From an uncultured Prevotella sp. (GTDB taxonomy: Bacteria; Bacteroidota; Bacteroidia; Bacteroidales; Bacteroidaceae): a DNA stretch of 8,156 bases. A model generated the notes under the pieces. The model ran no database searches. It was not told the DNA's origin and saw only the letters and a program-made list of their open reading frames with translations. Both the position numbers and the translations under genes were made by a program. Shown here one piece after another: positions 5,578 to 8,156 of this stretch (position 1 is the first letter of the stretch; each line of letters starts with the position of its first letter). Location: positions 1 through 8,156 of the forward strand of contig CABSIA010000137.1 of assembly GCA_902477645.1 (NCBI GenBank), given 5' to 3'.

Positions 5578-8154
5578 TTATTTTATTGACACAGCACAAA
5601 CCGAATATGGTGGCATTGTGAGAGTTCCGGCATTAACGGTAGCAGCAACCTCGCCATCAAACATTTTTGCTGATGTATCACCAGGATTGCCATAAAATCC
5701 CTCGATTGCAGGATTTGAGCCGAGGCTGAGACCTGCCACATCAAGTCTCAACTTAGACGGCAGAGCATTAACCACTTTCAGATACGTACGGCCTGTTTTG
5801 CTGTCTCTGACAACACTTGCCGAAACACGGTTTGCCAACTTCTCATCAACAGAAAGCGTAGACTCAACATACTTGTCACCGCCGTTTACAGAGAACAGGC
5901 GCTGTGTGTGGTAGCTCGGTGTGAGCTTGAGCGAGGTGTTGTCGAAATAAATCATGTTCGGGTTCCAGTTGTGGTGACCTTCCTTGCAGAGCAACGGGGC
6001 ATAGCTCGTCATTACAACGACATCGGCGTTGCGCTCTATGTGGCACAGGTGCATGGCCTCTACAAGCGCCGACTCCATAGTGCGTGTGCGGGAAGCCCAT
6101 TCTCCAAGATACACTTTCGCAGCATTGCGGTCGTAGTTGTCGTAATAGTCCTGATGCGCCATGTACCAGCCTGTAGACTCGTAGTAGTGCTCATCCACCA
6201 TGTCGAAAACATCCTTGTGAGCGTTGGCGAATTTCCAACCCTCGATATAGTCTGACGAAGGGTCGTGGAAAGGTCCTACAGTTCCACAAACCACGATATC
6301 GGGATATTTCTCCTTTATCGCCTTGCAAATCATGAGACAACGCTCCTCAAAAGCTGTGGATATGAGATCCTCGTTGCCTATGCCCACATATTTTAGATTG
6401 AACGGAGCCGGATGTCCTGCATCGGCGCGCATCTTAGCCCATTTGCTTGTGGCAGGGTCGCCGTTTGCCCACTCTATCATGTCAAGAATTTCCTGAATAT
6501 AGGCAGGCATCTGATCCATAGGAATGCCCCCCTGCTGGCCACCATAGCCACTGGCGTCAGGCCCGGAGTTCTGGCAAGGCACTCCCGCAGCCAAAACAGG
6601 CAGAGGCTCGGCGCCTATATCCTCGCAGAACTGGAAATACTCATAAAATCCCAATCCGCGTGTCTGGTGATAATGCCAGATGTTCTTGTCGGGCTTGCGG
6701 TCTTGCCACGGCCCAACGGTGGGGTTCCAGTGATAAATATTGCCGATACCATCGCCGTGGCTCATGCACCCGCCGGGGAAACGCACAAACTTTGGCTGCA
6801 AATCGGCAATGGCCTGGGCAAGATCCTTGCGGAGTCCGTGTCCGTGGAACGTGTCGTGCGGGAAGAGCGAAATCATGTCGAGCGCCACCTTCGTGTCTTT
6901 CTTTCCAACGATGGCGAGACGGCAGTTTACAGGCTTGTCACCATATAGCTTGGCACGCTTTTTCCCTGCCGTGTTCAGCGTCAGGGTATAGCGCCGCCAC
7001 TCATTGCCGACAACTTTCAGTTTGCCCTCGGCCATAACGCCGCCCTCGTCGTTTATAAGCGCAATTGTCAAGACCTTGCTTTCGCCAGAGATATTACGCG
7101 CATAGAGTGAGAAATCGTATGTGGCACCACGGTCAGACAGTCCGTCCCAGCCCATATTATATAAGGTATCGGCAGCGAGCACCACGTAATGCGGATTGTT
7201 TGCCGACAATGGCTTTTCGGTAGCCACCTGAATAGGCGCGCTGCTCTGCCATGCTGTGGTTGCGTTCCACTCACGGCGGCCGGCAGAGTTATATTCGAAG
7301 TCACGGTTCTGCACAAGCTCGGCATACAGTCCGCCATCGGCAGCATAGCTGATATCCTCGAAGAATATTCCGATGAGCTTGTCGGAGATATGTTTCGTCT
7401 TTGAGGCGTCCACACGGAGCGACGCTCTCACCTCTGAGCCAAGACCGGCGAACCGCTCATTGTCCTTACGCATAGTCTCGCCGCTCTTTACCGCATCGGC
7501 GGCAAGGGCGTCGAAATGTGAGAGAACGTAGTCAAGATGCAGCTTCGGCACCTCAAAGAGATTACCGTCGAAACGGCGCCCGTTTATGGTTGCCGTGTCT
7601 GTGAGCCACGCCACGTCCTCAATGGTGCTTGCCTCTGGCGATTCTTCGAAATGGCGGAAGTCTTTTGACGCACGCACATAGCGTTTGCCGCTGGCCGACA
7701 TCATATAGATATCGAACGAACCGTCTTCCATCTGGTATACAATGGGCTTCGAAATACCCTTCACCGACACCCTCGGATAGTCTTGCGGGCGCCATGTCAC
7801 AAGGTCTTCGCTGTAGGCGGCGGCAAAACATGGCGCATAGTTATTTACGGCCCAAACTGCACGCCAAGTTCCGTCGGCGGCATGAACAACGTAGGGATTA
7901 TACATACGTTTCTCTGAGCCCCAGCGCGAATAGTCGGAAGCACAAAGCTGACCGATGTCCGCCCATTTCTCCTTCTCATCGAGATATGCGACATGAAGCC
8001 CGTCCTTCTCACCTGGCGAGTAGACGAATATCTGGCAGATTGTGTCGTTGCCGGCAATATGCATGGCAGGAACTGTACGCTGAGCCACGGCCGCAAGCGA
8101 AACCACAGATACGGCAGCCGTAAAAATAACTCTTTTATTCATTAATGTAGTCAT
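5578..8154 (-). CDS. Secreted GH51-type alpha-L-arabinofuranosidase with extra N-terminal domain
   Basis: An 858-residue retaining glycosidase expected to remove terminal alpha-L-arabinofuranosyl groups from arabinan or arabinoxylan. A signal peptide is clear (MNKR, then VIFTAAVSVVSLAAVAQ), so it acts in the periplasm or at the surface. Residues about 35-175 look like part of a GH43-style propeller (YNPYVVHAADGTWRAVWAVN; YSEDLVTW). About 240-290 opens the GH51 fold (IGIFFEDISYAADGGLYAEL). About 295-430 is a beta-rich insert resembling a CBM4/9 carbohydrate-binding module. The barrel follows (KFVRFPGGC, 455-463), with acid/base Glu595 in GIGNED and nucleophile Glu685 in VYLGEWA. A C-terminal beta-sandwich ends MPPYSVCAVSIK. 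The start may be 8154 or 8142 (MNKR, more typical for a signal peptide), or lie outside the window, since only two bases remain upstream. It is longer than plain GH51 enzymes of about 500 residues. Confidence 0.9.
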   Translation of the reverse strand: MTTLMNKRVIFTAAVSVVSLAAVAQRTVPAMHIAGNDTICQIFVYSPGEKDGLHVAYLDEKEKWADIGQLCASDYSRWGSEKRMYNPYVVHAADGTWRAVWAVNNYAPCFAAAYSEDLVTWRPQDYPRVSVKGISKPIVYQMEDGSFDIYMMSASGKRYVRASKDFRHFEESPEASTIEDVAWLTDTATINGRRFDGNLFEVPKLHLDYVLSHFDALAADAVKSGETMRKDNERFAGLGSEVRASLRVDASKTKHISDKLIGIFFEDISYAADGGLYAELVQNRDFEYNSAGRREWNATTAWQSSAPIQVATEKPLSANNPHYVVLAADTLYNMGWDGLSDRGATYDFSLYARNISGESKVLTIALINDEGGVMAEGKLKVVGNEWRRYTLTLNTAGKKRAKLYGDKPVNCRLAIVGKKDTKVALDMISLFPHDTFHGHGLRKDLAQAIADLQPKFVRFPGGCMSHGDGIGNIYHWNPTVGPWQDRKPDKNIWHYHQTRGLGFYEYFQFCEDIGAEPLPVLAAGVPCQNSGPDASGYGGQQGGIPMDQMPAYIQEILDMIEWANGDPATSKWAKMRADAGHPAPFNLKYVGIGNEDLISTAFEERCLMICKAIKEKYPDIVVCGTVGPFHDPSSDYIEGWKFANAHKDVFDMVDEHYYESTGWYMAHQDYYDNYDRNAAKVYLGEWASRTRTMESALVEAMHLCHIERNADVVVMTSYAPLLCKEGHHNWNPNMIYFDNTSLKLTPSYHTQRLFSVNGGDKYVESTLSVDEKLANRVSASVVRDSKTGRTYLKVVNALPSKLRLDVAGLSLGSNPAIEGFYGNPGDTSAKMFDGEVAATVNAGTLTMPPYSVCAVSIK

Positions 8155-8156
8155 GG

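Noticed and set aside
5516..5695. Plus-strand 59-codon frame starting MNKSVTFLIAAAIC, resembling a signal peptide with an A-rich region before the ATG
   Set aside because: It reads through the right arm of the inverted repeat and then antisense to the arabinofuranosidase 3' end; no plus-strand promoter is visible. The signal-like look comes from the repeat sequence.

Overview
The window carries a branched-chain amino acid (BCAA) biosynthesis operon of a Bacteroidota, most likely Bacteroidales (Bacteroides, Prevotella or Muribaculaceae type), followed on its upstream side by a secreted polysaccharide-degrading enzyme. The lineage call rests on four things: protein sequences that resemble Bacteroides homologues; -7 boxes of the Bacteroidota type TAnnTTTG; no clear Shine-Dalgarno sequences before the starts; and an ilv gene order with an acyl-ACP thioesterase inserted, which I recall from Bacteroides. 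Every convincing gene is on the minus strand, so transcription runs from high to low coordinates.

Layout in the direction of transcription. (1) 8154-5578: a GH51-type alpha-L-arabinofuranosidase with a signal peptide and an extra N-terminal propeller-like region; its 5' side is at the window edge. (2) 5577-5315: a 263-base gap with a large imperfect inverted repeat (5464-5569), a small AT-rich palindrome and the ilvD promoter. (3) 5314-3509 ilvD, then 3506-1788 ilvB after a gap of 2 bases. (4) A 99-base gap filled by a hairpin built from heptamer repeats, which begins inside the ilvB stop. (5) 1688-1140 ilvN, overlapped by the thioesterase gene (1174-386). (6) 385-135: a 251-base leader with its own good promoter, a 25-codon small ORF, two sets of alternative hairpins and then the start of ilvC (134-1, cut by the window edge).

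Together IlvB/IlvN (acetohydroxyacid synthase), IlvC (ketol-acid reductoisomerase) and IlvD (dihydroxyacid dehydratase) form the common valine/isoleucine pathway. The thioesterase is not a step of that pathway; its place suggests a link between BCAA-derived primers and membrane fatty acids. The arabinofuranosidase is a separate unit that releases arabinose from plant glycans.

I see no CRISPR, IS element, tRNA, phage gene or defence system. The least explained parts are the three intergenic inverted repeats, each of a different sequence family, and the ilvC leader, which has the outline of a regulatory leader (promoter, short ORF, mutually exclusive hairpins) without an obvious run of BCAA codons.
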